DNA from: Aldrovandia affinis
Lineage: Eukaryota > Chordata > Actinopteri > Notacanthiformes > Halosauridae
Direction: 5' to 3'
Assembly (NCBI GenBank): GCA_029706075.1
Contig: JAINUG010000011.1
Location: 8,747,001 to 8,811,000 of the forward strand
DNA: 64,000 nucleotides
The notes under the pieces: model-generated
Database searches by the model: none
What the model saw: the letters and a program-made list of their open reading frames with translations, nothing else
Told to the model about the DNA's origin: nothing
Shown here: positions 53,311-64,000 of the stretch, piece by piece
How positions within the stretch are numbered: position 1 is the stretch's first letter
How the letters are laid out: each line of letters opens with the position of its first letter
Made by a program: the position numbers and the translations under genes

Positions 53311-54295
53311 CAAAACCCTAATTAAATGTGGATTATATATAAAAGTCATTTTCAACCCTGTTTCTGTGCTCATGTTTGAGCAGTAAGGTTTTGTGCTTCT
53401 TCATATGCTGGTGTTCATTGTTAGTGTTTTTATACAGGTAATTACACAAGGTTGTATTTGAACTGTGATATTTCATTTGCCTGTATGAGAGCAGGAATCC
53501 ACTGGTAGGCAGTCTCAGAATTGAGGTGTGAGAGTGACCATGTAGCTTCAGTGAGCTGAAGTCAATTCCCCCGATCTCCACCGGGTCAGAGATACCATGT
53601 TCTGACCTGGAGCCGGCCGTCATTTCCTCTTTCGGAAAGCAAACTCTTCTGGCAAATAATAGTCTTGGCTCTCTTCTCTCAACCAGAGATGTGAGGGGAA
53701 AACAGCTATTTCAGCTCAGTATATATTTTTTAAAATATCACTTTTTAAAAAATAACTGACAAAAAATTGAATTTAATGACAATTCATGCTGCAGAACTTC
53801 AACAGGGAGGATGGGTCATTTTTTTTAATTTTTAAGTCCATATTCCTTTTCATTTCACCTTCTTAATTATTATCCCACAATCAAATCTGCCCCTATTTGA
53901 AGGCAGTGAGGATATTGTCGTTGTTGAATTAACAGATGTACATATAGAATATAAAGAGCTTCTCAGAGTCCCACAGCCTTTAACACCCCTGAATCCCCCT
54001 GAAAAAGACTGCACAGCATCTACTAAGAACATAGAACAGAAAACCTAGAATAGATTTTATTACCCCTGCACATAAGCTTTACACGAGGGATTTGGGAACA
54101 CTCACATGTTTCTCTCTTCCATGTGAGATTGAAATAACTAGCTTGTTAAACCCGGCATGCTTGCTCATCAGAGAATTACAGCTGCTTTGAAATATTTAGG
54201 GAAGTGGCAGTGAAGGCCTATACATACAGTACAACTGGGTATTACAAATCAGGGAGAGAAAAAGTAGGGAACAAAAAGCTGTGTGTTGTGTGCAG
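53311..54295. other. Anonymous DNA
   Basis: No gene or named repeat was recognised. Confidence 0.4.
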
Positions 54296-54332
54296 TTCAT
54301 AGATACATTAATACAGTTAATGTATCTATGAA
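54296..54332. repeat. Perfect 16-base hairpin
   Basis: TTCATAGATACATTAA, a five-base loop TACAG, and the exact reverse complement. AT-rich; it may be chance or a terminal fragment of a palindromic MITE. Confidence 0.85.
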
Positions 54333-56085
54333 TTACTTAATGTAAATGCCATTTTTCCTAAATAAAGTAAAAAGATAGATTAGAGACTGCAGACTGAAAC
54401 CTGTTTTTAGATGTGTCATTAAAGATAGTCCAGAAGAAATAGCTGAATGGCCAGCATCAGCATGCTGGGTTTTAACTAATTAATCTATGTAACTTAATAA
54501 CTACAACAGGTGGATCTGTTTTTGTCTACGCTCTCTGATTCATATAATCAGAACGCAGTGCTTCAGCAAGAGCTGGGGTGTTGGGAACACTGTGTCCTAC
54601 TGAAGGGGGTGTCTGGCACGTGAGAACTGAATTAAAAATGTATATTCCCTAAATCCAGTAGCCTTAACAGTAAATGCCCTTGTTTAAGGTTCAATAATGA
54701 ACACACATGTTAAAACCCCTCACTTATCCTACATGTCAAATATATTTATTTGATTTAATATAATAATTACTACACAGGATACCAATGATCAATACATCAC
54801 TAAATTTGTTAGGCAGAGCAATCTGGTGGATCAACCTTTATCAAAATATAACTCACAATTCAATTAATATTAAGAGCTGGTTTAGACAAAGACAAAATAA
54901 AAAGACAAAAATATTCGACATACAGACATAGGTTTACTACCTTACTACCTACAAACATTCAATCCTAGACATAAAAAACATGTAAGACATGTAACAATCA
55001 CTAAAGAAATAAAATGGAAGAAGATTATACATGATATAGATATATACAGGGGTCATGGCGCAGAGTGTGTATATTCAAATATTTTAATCTTTCATGTTTC
55101 ATTCCTCTCCGTTGCTCATCAAGGAAACAACAGAAGGGCCTAATGGCTGAGCAGAAATCTTTTTTTTTATTGGTGCAGCTTAATTCTTGTAGAGTCTAAA
55201 GAGACTAATGAATTCTTCCTGACAGAGTGCACTTTCGCTCTCTTTAATCAGTTGGGTGATAATGCTTTCCTTGTGTTTTTCATGAAGTGCAGCTTAATGG
55301 CCAGGGTGAGAGAATGTTTTAAAGAACACAAGTTCACTACTGTGAACTTTGACAGGACTTGTGGGACGGTCCAAATGACTATACTATACTAATACACATC
55401 TGAACCAGAAGGTTGTGGGTTCAATACCTGGCTAAGTCTTAAAGGAGACTTTAGAAAAGGTTTGGACCTTGCTGTCTGTCTGCCTGGTTCACTACATTAC
55501 ACATAGGGATGGATGTCTATCTGCTTATTTCACTGTATTACAGATACAGATTTATGTCTATCTAACTGGCTCACTGCATTACAGAGAGGACTTGAAATAG
55601 CTAGTCCTGTTTTTGGTAGCTGGGTGCATGCTTCAGACACACACATTCTCCTGGTGACTCTGGGATATGGATAGTTTTATATCACTACAGCTCCATGGCT
55701 GTAGTCTAGACACATATAAAAAGCTAATAGGAGGTGGGGATTACTTATAAATACCATTCTGATGCAGGTCACAGGAGAACCAAGAAACATATATGCTGAC
55801 AGAGACACTTGGAGGGGTTTCTTAGATAGCCTCCTTTTTTTATGCACTGTCCAAGTGAAGCTTTGATTAGAGAGACACAAAGTATGGTGCTGCAGCTACT
55901 TCACACATACAGACACACACATGCATGCACACACTCATGCATACGCAGATGCACACACATGTGTGGGGGCCAGGTGTGGTTTTATCACACCAGGTTATAT
56001 TTAATCAGTCATAAATTTAAATTGAAAAAAAAAAATTATAATCAGTCTCATTTGATTATTCACTTATGGATTATAAATATATTGT
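54333..56085. other. Anonymous AT-rich DNA
   Basis: No gene was recognised. A possible degraded SINE B box (GTTGTGGGTTCAATACC) lies at 55414-55430. CA-rich words lie at 55900-55960. Confidence 0.45.
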
Positions 56086-57752
56086 GATGTCCCTTGGGGT
56101 TGGGCGACACTCACGGACCTTTGCAGAGGGCTTAGTCAGTTAAATAACCCAGAGGAGGCAGTACTATAAACAAAACGATAATTTATTAAACTAATTTAGA
56201 CAAACACAAAAAGGGTGGAGTCTTCGGGGGAATTCAAACACATAAAGTCCACAATCCTTATCCGTCGTTGTAATTGGGCTGCCACAATATGAATTTTTAA
56301 ATCAAAGCTACAACTATTGACAATAAAAAAGCGTGATTTTTGGAGTTCTTGGAATAAACAATTTTGCTTATATTTCCATGTTTCTATAACATAAAAACAG
56401 ACACAATGTTTAACAAAGAATATTTGAACAAAATCAACAGAAACCAAGAAATGAAAAGGGAGCCCAGGTGGGGCACTGCTGTTGTACCCTTGAGCAAGGT
56501 ATTTAACCTGGATTGCTTCAGTAAAATATCCAGCTGTATAAATGGATTGTATGTAAAGACATTTGAAACTGTGTAAGTCGCTCTGGATAAGAGCGTCTGC
56601 TAAATGCCTGTAATGTAATATAATGTAATGGAAGCTAATGTTGGAATGATGAAATTAAGTAAATGAGAAAAGGGGTGTATGTGGATGAGGAATGTTTGCT
56701 TGTTAAATGTGGCACGGAAAGACACACAATCTATTGCAATGATACTCTGAAAAGGGCAAACGGTACTATGTGTGTACACACATGAATAGCGGGTTTCAAC
56801 TCTGTCAAACACAGAGATCATACATGTGACAAAGATGGTTAGTTACTGGGGAAGTTAGAAAGGATTAAAAGGAACAAACAGGCTACTCCATTACGATAGC
56901 TATGGTCAACTTGAAGGCAACAAGTTAAACAGCTAACTAGTTAACCTGTTGTTACAATTCTTAATCCTACAACACTCGCTAAATGCTAATATAATATAAC
57001 ACAATGTCAATGCATTAATTATATAACGACTACCCTAACTATTGCCTGGGATGTTTACCAGCCTTACTGGAGTCCTCTGAGCGTGTTGTTACTTCCGATG
57101 GTGGTTCCAGTGGTTGCACATGTGGTACGTGGGTCCCTTTTGTTCCAGTGCGGGGTAGAGTTCTTCCTTATTTGCCTTGCCTTCGCAGGTGTGCAGGCTG
57201 TCCATGGTACTCGCTGTGGCTTTGTGGTTGCGGTGACTGCGCGCAGTCTTGTCCTCCGGTCCATTCTGGTGAAGCGTGACTGTTCATTGTCGACGGGAGA
57301 AAAGGCCTTTCTCTTGGAGTTGGTAGCTGGTTGAGCTTAATTAGCTAGAAAAAGTGCCAGGACAAGATGCTAGTACTGTGTTTTGTTGAAACAGATTTGT
57401 CTTCGCAGGAATTTCTTCCTACGTAGGAATTAAAGCTCTTTTAAGTATTTCTGCCGAAAATACTAACTAGTTACCATGAGGTAGACTAGTCCATCTTTTA
57501 TCTGCATGACCTTACAGGAAGTAAGAAGGCAGGACAATGCACGTGAGTCAGAGAGAAAGAGAGATAGAGCGAGATAGAGAGGGGACAATAGGTCTGTGCT
57601 AGTTTTATGTTGCGTTACAGTGGGGGAGGTGAAACGTTACTGTACTAGGTCACCCATTGGCTAACAGTCTTTTGAAGTTGCCGCTTAGCGTCAACTGTGT
57701 AAGTGCCGTCTGTTCATCCCTGTTGATCCGTCATGGACACATGGACCCTACA
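56086..57752 (-). mobile_element. Possible solo LTR or LTR-like insertion
   Basis: On the minus strand the segment would start TGTAGGGTCCATG and end GGGACATCA, with TG...CA ends. A polyadenylation-type AATAAA is at about 56180 on the minus strand. The interior is GC-richer at 57060-57330, unlike the flanks. No target duplication could be found and there is no second copy, so the call is weak. An L2-tailed SINE lies inside it. Confidence 0.25.
56458..56630 (+). mobile_element. SINE with L2-type tail
   Basis: GTTGTACCCTTGAGCAAGGT, CTTCAGTAAAATATCCAGCTG and the tail GTCGCTCTGGATAAGAGCG, then GCTAAATGCC and AATGTAATATAATG repeats. A diverged piece (CAGTAAAACATCCTGCTGTA) recurs at 59157-59178. 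Confidence 0.75.
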
Positions 57753-57954
57753 AATGCACCCGTCCCTCTTCATTGAAGTGCCAGCCTTAACATGTGAACA
57801 TGTCTACCACTCAAACAGAGCTCAATGGCTAATGTACCCTCATTCCCCCCCTGCCCAGTTCAGCTGCAGTGCAGAACAACACCCCCTCCTGGGTGGAGAG
57901 TTGTAGAGACATGACATCTCTGGCTCAGTGGATTCCTGGGGGCTCCTCTAAGCA

Positions 57955-58456
57955 GGGCCAGCATAATAATAATAACCCTCATTTATATAGCACTTTTCAT
58001 CGCAGAGCGATCTCAAAGTGCTTAACAGAAAAGAAAAAGAAAAGAAAAACTGAAAACATAGCAAAACTAAAATTTTATTCGAATTAATATAATTTTAAAA
58101 ACTGTGTATGTGTATGCGTGTGCATATGCACGCCAAACTCAGCCATAAAATCTAGTGAATAAGCATGTTTTGAGTCTGGATTTAAAAACATTAATGGAAT
58201 CAGCCTCCCTAATAGAGATGGGGAGGCTATTCCATAGAAAAGGAGCTCTAAAATAGAATGCCCTACCTCCAACAGTTTTTTTGGCCACGGGCAGGACAAC
58301 TAATAACCCTGCATCCTGCGACCGGAGGGCATAGAGTTTTGTTCCTCCACAATCCCACAAGTGCCCTCTCAATCGTGTTTTACTTAAGCCTCCAATGCGC
58401 TTCCAAGAAATACAAAAATCTCACAGATTTTATCGGGCCCTCCAAGTATAGTGCAG
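57955..58456 (-). mobile_element. LINE 3' end, minus strand
   Basis: A minus-strand frame (58372-58139) reads FYFRAPFLWNSLPISIREAD and FKSRLKTCLF, the usual C-terminus of L2/CR1-type LINE reverse transcriptases. The 3' UTR then ends in a (TTA)n-like tail next to AAATGAGGGTTATTATTATT (about 57965). Confidence 0.75.
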
Positions 58457-59345
58457 GATAAACCCAGAGAACTATGTTTAACTTAAAGACAAATACATAC
58501 ACACACACACACACACACATTCACATCCAACAGCAATACAATTACACTCCCACAAAAGCACCAGTGGACTTCCTACCTTTTAATCTCTTCTTGTTTTCAG
58601 GCACACAGCAGAGTGAAAACAGCCCCTCTCTCCTGAGCCAAACTCACACTGCAGCAATACTCATTTTCACTAATTGATATTTAAACATTAGTCAGGGCCT
58701 GGCACTGGTGGCCATTCGGTGCATATCTGGGTCAGAAAACCACCATACTGTTATTGGTGCCTTTCATTTTGAATGCATTTCCAGTGAGGGTGTTTCTGTG
58801 CCTTGGCAGTGGTGCAGTGGAGTGAGAGACAGCCAGCAGGAATGTGATTAATCACAATCTTGGTGAATTCTGAACTTGCTTGTTTGATGAGGCACCCATT
58901 TTGTAAGCCAGGATTCAGTGCAGCTGCTTGAGAGAAGAGAACACCAATGTGGTGAGAGCTATCGGAGGCCCAGCTGCAGCGTCGCCTTGTCACACACAGC
59001 ATCTATGGGGCAGATGGCTAACAATCGCTAACCCTGCTGGTGGTGAGGACAGCCAACAGAGGCACTGACGTGTTGCCATGGTGATCAGCGGTTGGAGGAC
59101 TTCCTAACTGGACTTCCTGTGCTGGTTTAACTTTGAGCCAATGACCTGAACCATTTCAGTAAAACATCCTGCTGTATAAACACATTAAACGTTGGTGCTT
59201 TGTACCTTTGCTCAACAGTATGGCAGAATTGAACCTGCAGTCCTCTAGATACTAGCCCTTGTTACCCTAAAAAGCCTTACAAATTTCATCGATCATGGGG
59301 CATTTCTATTTGGTCCAGAGGGAAAAGTGCCCCCAATTGGCCTAC
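58457..59345. other. Anonymous DNA with (AC)n
   Basis: A short (AC)n lies at 58499-58520 and the diverged SINE piece at 59157-59178. No gene was recognised. Confidence 0.4.
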
Positions 59346-59505
59346 CAACATCTCATGACTACTTAGCTTCAGCAGTGTGACATGGGAGGTATAGTGTGGA
59401 ATGACTGCTTAGCTTCAGCAGTTTGATGTGAAAAGGGTACAGGGTGGTATGGCGGCTTAGCTTCACCAGTTTGACATGAGAAGGGTACAGGGTGATGTGG
59501 CTGCT
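59346..59505. repeat. ~56-base minisatellite, three degenerate copies
   Basis: The units contain GCTTAGCTTCAGCAGTTTGA and TGAGAAGGGTACAGGGTG. They share GCTTCACCAGT with the minisatellite at 21.1 kb. Confidence 0.65.
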
Positions 59506-59629
59506 GGATAATGGGAAAAAAGATTAATACAAAAGCATGACTTGAAACTAGTCAGCATATGAGCATTGTTCTTCAGGAAAGCCATAAAGGTGAGGGAGGG
59601 ATGTATGTTTAATATTTAGATAATAATAA

Positions 59630-60482
59630 TATTAGAGCTCTCTTTTAGAGCTCCTCTGTTGTGGAACGGTTTACCAGGCATGTTAGGGATTCGGACACAG
59701 TTTCAATTTTGAAGTGTAGATGAAAAACATATCTTTTCAGCCTAGCCTACTGCCAAACATAGTCTAGGTGGAGAGATGGAGAAGGCCGTGCCCTAGTGTC
59801 TTATGGAGTGAGAAACTTTCCATACTGTCACCTCCTCAACGTGTTACCACCACTGTTAGGCTGGTTATCCTTGATCAGGTGTGGATGGTTTGGAACTCTC
59901 TCATGGCTGCGTGTATTCTCTGTCCCTCTCCTAATAGGTATGCTGCCATAGCTTACACCTGTCGGGGCTATCTGCATATTTCCTATGCTTGTGCTCCCCT
60001 GCTCTTACATAATGCTACTGGCTATAGCACTGCTTTTTTTCTGACTGCATGTTCTCTTCTGTACCTCGGCACCTGCCCCCGAGCCCTAGATCCTGCGAGA
60101 AGTGTGAGCTGCGCCCATCAACCCTCACCCCCACGCCAACCCCAGTTCCTGGATCTGGACCCTCTCCACGTGGTTTAGGCCCCCCCCGCTGACTACCTAA
60201 CTCAGGAGGGGCAAAGTCTTTCAGCCCTGAGTCACCTTGGACCGACCATGATATGGTCTTTTTTGGACACACCCTGGGCCGGCCAGAAGAGGATGGGCTC
60301 CCCCCCTTTTAGTCTGGTTCTCCCAAGGTTTCTCCCTACCAAAGGAGTTTTTCCTTGCCACTGTTGCCTTTAGGCTTGGTTTTGGGGGGGTCTAGGCCTG
60401 GGTTCCCCCTCTGTTAAGCGTTTTGTGACAATTCAATTGTAAAAAGCGCTATACAAATACATTTGATTTGATTTGATTTGAT
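59630..60482 (+). mobile_element. LINE 3' end with (TTTGA)n tail
   Basis: The plus strand reads SVVERFTRHVRDSDTVSILK and a degraded KTYLFSLAY, a LINE reverse-transcriptase C-terminus. The long 3' UTR includes GGCCGGCCAGAAGAGGATGG, GAGTTTTTCCTTGCCACTGT and AAAAAGCGCTATACAAATAC, and ends in TTTGATTTGATTTGAT. I recognise this as a common fish LINE tail. The frame at 59768-60178 in the UTR is not a gene. Confidence 0.78.
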
Positions 60483-63400
60483 AAATACTGTACGTACAGT
60501 ACAGTACAGTGTGCTGACAACCAAAGGCCTCTGAAATCATCACACGAGCAGTGAGAAAGGCCGAAGAGCAGCCTACGCTGTTAAATGACTGTTTCTGATA
60601 CAGAATCAAAGCGTGAAAAAAACATAAAGCCAACAGACTAGTGTGGCTTTGATGGCTGCTGGCACACTGTGTTCTTCCACATCGCTCAATTGTTAGGCTC
60701 TGCTTCCATAATTCATGTGCTAAAATCCATGTTTACGATTTTTTTGTTTGGACTTGCTCATATGGCTATTTAAACTGCCTGTACAGACATGTTGTAGTGT
60801 TCTAATGATGGTTAAAAAAATGCTGAAACATTAGCACGATGAAATTTGAATCTTTGAATATGATATGGGTTGTGTTGTGTGGAGTGAACTGATATATAAA
60901 TGATATATACATTTTCTGATTGGAGTTCTAGTTTTCCACCTTCAGAACAGAGGTTATATTTACCAACAGCCCACCAAACATTAGAGGCTGAGTCTAAAAG
61001 AAAATTGATGCTCATATAAGTGTTTTCATGTGGTTCTGCGTGTCATTACTACTCCTAACAGCCTTTCCTGTAACATACCACTACCATGTCTCTACCATAA
61101 TGTGATGTAGAAACAGGGCAAGGTGTGGCCGAAATGTCACAGTAAGCAATCTCCTTCATTTTCACAGTGAAGATTGCATTTCCATCCTCAGACACATTTG
61201 TAGGCCTGCCGGGTTCTCTCCCTTGGTTTATATAAAATATAAGGGGGGGGATCCTACTGTATAGAGGAGAAAAGGTCAATCGCCAACTCAGGGCATTACG
61301 CATGCATGTGCATAGATCGGGGAGAAATCGTTTTTTTGGTACTGGATCAGTCAAATCCTAATCTTTTCCAGAAAGAAAACTGAACTCAGATCACATTAAA
61401 AAAACTGATCTCAGATTGGGTGGCCTGCGCTGAGATCTATTTTAAAAAGGCCCCTCAAAATGTTCATTTGTTAACAAAAAATCGTGTTGATATTTTATGT
61501 TCATTTTCATTTTTGTGAGTGTAAAAAATATTAAATACATGACAAAATCACCATCTCTCTATATATCTCTCCCTTTTTCTCTCACACCCTCACACACAAA
61601 CGCATAAACTCATACACTTAAAATAAGCGCATAGTTCTTAAGTGACTTTCTGACAATACTATTTTATTTATTTAACCGTACGTTAGTAATGTAAACTGTT
61701 TATATTTTGTTATGCTTAAGTTTATACAAAACAATTTTCGAATACGGGGATAACAATACTGCACCCAAGTAGGTCCAGTTTAAATCGTACCCTACATGTG
61801 CCGTAGGCCGTTCAACACTAGATGGCGCTCCATTGATACAATTCAATACAATTAATTAATAATTTAATTAAAAGCCATCAACTAGAACACAACCAGATTC
61901 AAAAACTAAATATTCATGTTATTTCTGTGGTTATTGTTGAGATTCAATCAACATTCCTTCCACCCAATATAATTATATCTGGTGATTCCTGTGTAATGAA
62001 TCCGTAATGAGGCTTAAACATCTATTTCCTGGATATTCTGCATCATAGAGCTCACCCAAAGAAATATAAACTATCATTTCAGTACATGAAACAAAAACCT
62101 TTTTTTGATCATGAACACGCATGCATTAAAAATACATCACCCCGCCTTCTGTAGAGTGTGCGTTACACATTAAGGCCTGTACCTGACAACACTTTGGTAT
62201 ACCTGCTGGTATAAAGAGTTGAGGTGAAAGCATCATGACAGGTTAAGTTAGTCAGATAACTCTTTCAAGGCGCAGCTTTAGAGCCAATTCCATTCTACCC
62301 ACGTCTTCAGAAGTCAGTCATTAATGAGCTGCGCTTTCTCCGAAAACCACTAGAGGGCTGCAGCTCAGCAAACACAACAGAAAATTGAAATCTCACTAAA
62401 GCAAGTGCGGAGCCAACGGTCTCCATCCCCCAACTCGCTTACCCCCTTCCCACCTGTGTTCACTTTTAACATTACTCTGCAAACGTCTATGCCTACAACC
62501 GCCCCCATCTCCAAATAATGAGTAATAATAATAACAATTATATGAGGTGGGGGTGGTACAAGACCAGACAACACAAGAAAAATTGCTCTCGTCTATGAAT
62601 TCCTCTGGAATAAATCAATTTGCAGCGAAGAGAAACATACCCATAAATCGATTCACAGTGCATTACTTTGCATTCAGTAAACCATGCAGTATTCTGGCTC
62701 CAATCAGATAAAGAGGCCTTATTCTGGCAGAAGCTTCCAGAGGAAAACATGTGGTGACTAGCCACATACTGCAAATGTGTACCCTGCAAATAAAACACTG
62801 TTTTAATATTACCAGACACAACATGAGAATACTCTAAAATATTATATGATGGATATAATAGGTTTTGTATCAACGATGGGGCTTCTCAACAGGTGTCTTT
62901 AATTCCCTCTGTCATAAAGTTGCAAGGATGATGCTCCAGCTGAGTTTGGGAACAGTAATGTAAAAGAAGTGTACACCATTACCTACAAACATGTTGCAAG
63001 AATCTCAAAGGCACTCAAAAGGCTTTTGTAGTAGCTTAAGTGTAAATCGGATTCTCCGACATGTTTTTAACCTTCAACTCTCTCCCACCTGGCTTTCACG
63101 TTTCCTGTTTATTGCTCATTGCCTATCTCATCTCATCTCCCTGCAAGGTAGGAGGATTTCCCAGCATGAATTACATTTTCACTTGTCAGTACCTGCTGCT
63201 TTTTCTAAGCTTTGAAAGTATATGGCAAAGATTTTTATTTTAATATGGACCAAGAAATAACAAAAACAAACACAATATATCTAAGGCACATCACGCTTAG
63301 GAAGATGAACTGAGATTGAAATTATATCACTCAAGACCAGCACAATTTGTTTGCCTTTTTTCATTTTTTGTCCCTGCCGCCATTGTTTGTCATTTCAAAA

Positions 63401-63896
63401 GGAAATTGGAGATCTCACATTAAATTAAGTGAGTCATTCATTTTTAATTGTCCAAATGGATGTCAAATCAAATATGGTGCAAATTTGGAGAGCCGGACTA
63501 TTTAGCAGGTGGATGTCCTCAAAGAGGTGAAAGTGGAGGGTGGGGGGCTCAGTGAGCTTAACTGGCCATTTTACATTTTGAATGCCAGAGAGAAAAAAAT
63601 ACAGTTCAATGAATCATTCAAAGACAAAACCGTACTGATTTCAAAACATCTGCCTGTGTGCCTGGAGTTAACAGTGTGCTTTCTGGCTGACAGAACAAGT
63701 ACTGAGCTGTTTGTAGTGAGCATGGCTCCTTTAGGCTATCACTATGAACAACAATTCATATTCGGTTTACACCCATATTCTAAGCAGAACGAGGTGGAAA
63801 TATGGCAACAACATTTTAACAGCCAAAAAATATACTGTGTGCCTATTCTTGCACTGCAGCTTGTGTGTGTGTAGGCTTGTGTAGGTGTTTGAGTGT
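60483..63896. other. Anonymous AT-rich DNA
   Basis: No gene, RNA or clear repeat was recognised. A short palindromic run (TACTGTACGTACAGTA) lies at 60486-60501. Confidence 0.5.
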
Positions 63897-64000
63897 TTGT
63901 GTGTGTGTGTGTGTGTGTGTGTGGATGTAAGTGAGTGTGCATTTGAGTAATTGTGTATGTGTGTAAGTGACTGTGTATGTGAAAATGTGTGTGTGTGTGT
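63897..64000. repeat. (GT)-rich microsatellite at the window's end
   Basis: (GT)n at 63897-63922 and again at 63985-64000, where the window stops; it may continue beyond. Confidence 0.9.

Noticed and set aside
59768-60178. 136-residue plus-strand frame
   Set aside because: It lies in the 3' UTR of a LINE and matches no coding block; the LINE frame ends before it.

Overview
The window looks like intergenic or intronic DNA of a teleost fish. The reasons are repeat families that I recognise as fish repeats: L2-type LINE tails ending in a 'GTCGCTCTGGATAAGAGCG' motif, V-SINE-like and 5S-derived SINEs, Tc1 transposase with SPDLNP, a chromodomain Ty3/gypsy element, Harbinger elements bounded by GGGCCTCATTTATAAA, and many microsatellites. 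I cannot name the species. I found no exon that I can assign with confidence to an ordinary host gene; every coding segment with recognisable homology belongs to a mobile element.

Layout. 1-1156: AT-rich, no gene seen. 1157-8501: a ~7.3 kb CACTA-like DNA transposon with CACTGCAAAAA termini and TA flanks. It carries two divergent, damaged genes: a minus-strand transposase-like remnant and a plus-strand multi-exon gene that begins with a SAM-like segment. 8502-13451: AT-rich, with one inverted repeat and an SINE-like patch. 13452-19375: a complete, young Ty3/gypsy chromovirus-type LTR retrotransposon on the minus strand (625 bp LTRs, TTGGG target duplication, gag-pro-RT-RNaseH-integrase-chromodomain, many frameshifts). 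19376-26930: minisatellites, a 256 bp MITE and a hAT-like element. 26930-27716: a Tc1-like remnant split by a tRNA-derived SINE. 27717-43375: mostly anonymous, with simple repeats, SINEs, a MITE, a CpG-richer patch (about 41.7-42.1 kb) and a ~530 bp polypurine tract. 43375-45960: a nest in which a LINE ORF2 remnant is split by a Harbinger element that is itself split by an L2 LINE. 45990-49745: minisatellite, SINE, a large (~2.4 kb) inverted repeat holding a hAT MITE, then a second L2 copy. 49746-64000: sparse, with a 5S-derived SINE, a possible solo LTR, LINE 3' ends and microsatellites.

The most informative object is the LTR retrotransposon. The 11 nt right after its 5' LTR are perfectly complementary to an 11 nt segment of the LTR about 30 nt downstream of a TATA box, which is where the transcript should start. 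This is the arrangement known from Tf1/sushi-type self-primed retrotransposons. The other notable structures are the CACTG element with its head-to-head gene pair and the 2.4 kb inverted repeat. Coordinates of element ends come from reading the terminal and target-site repeats by eye. Family names come from motif recognition, without a database search.
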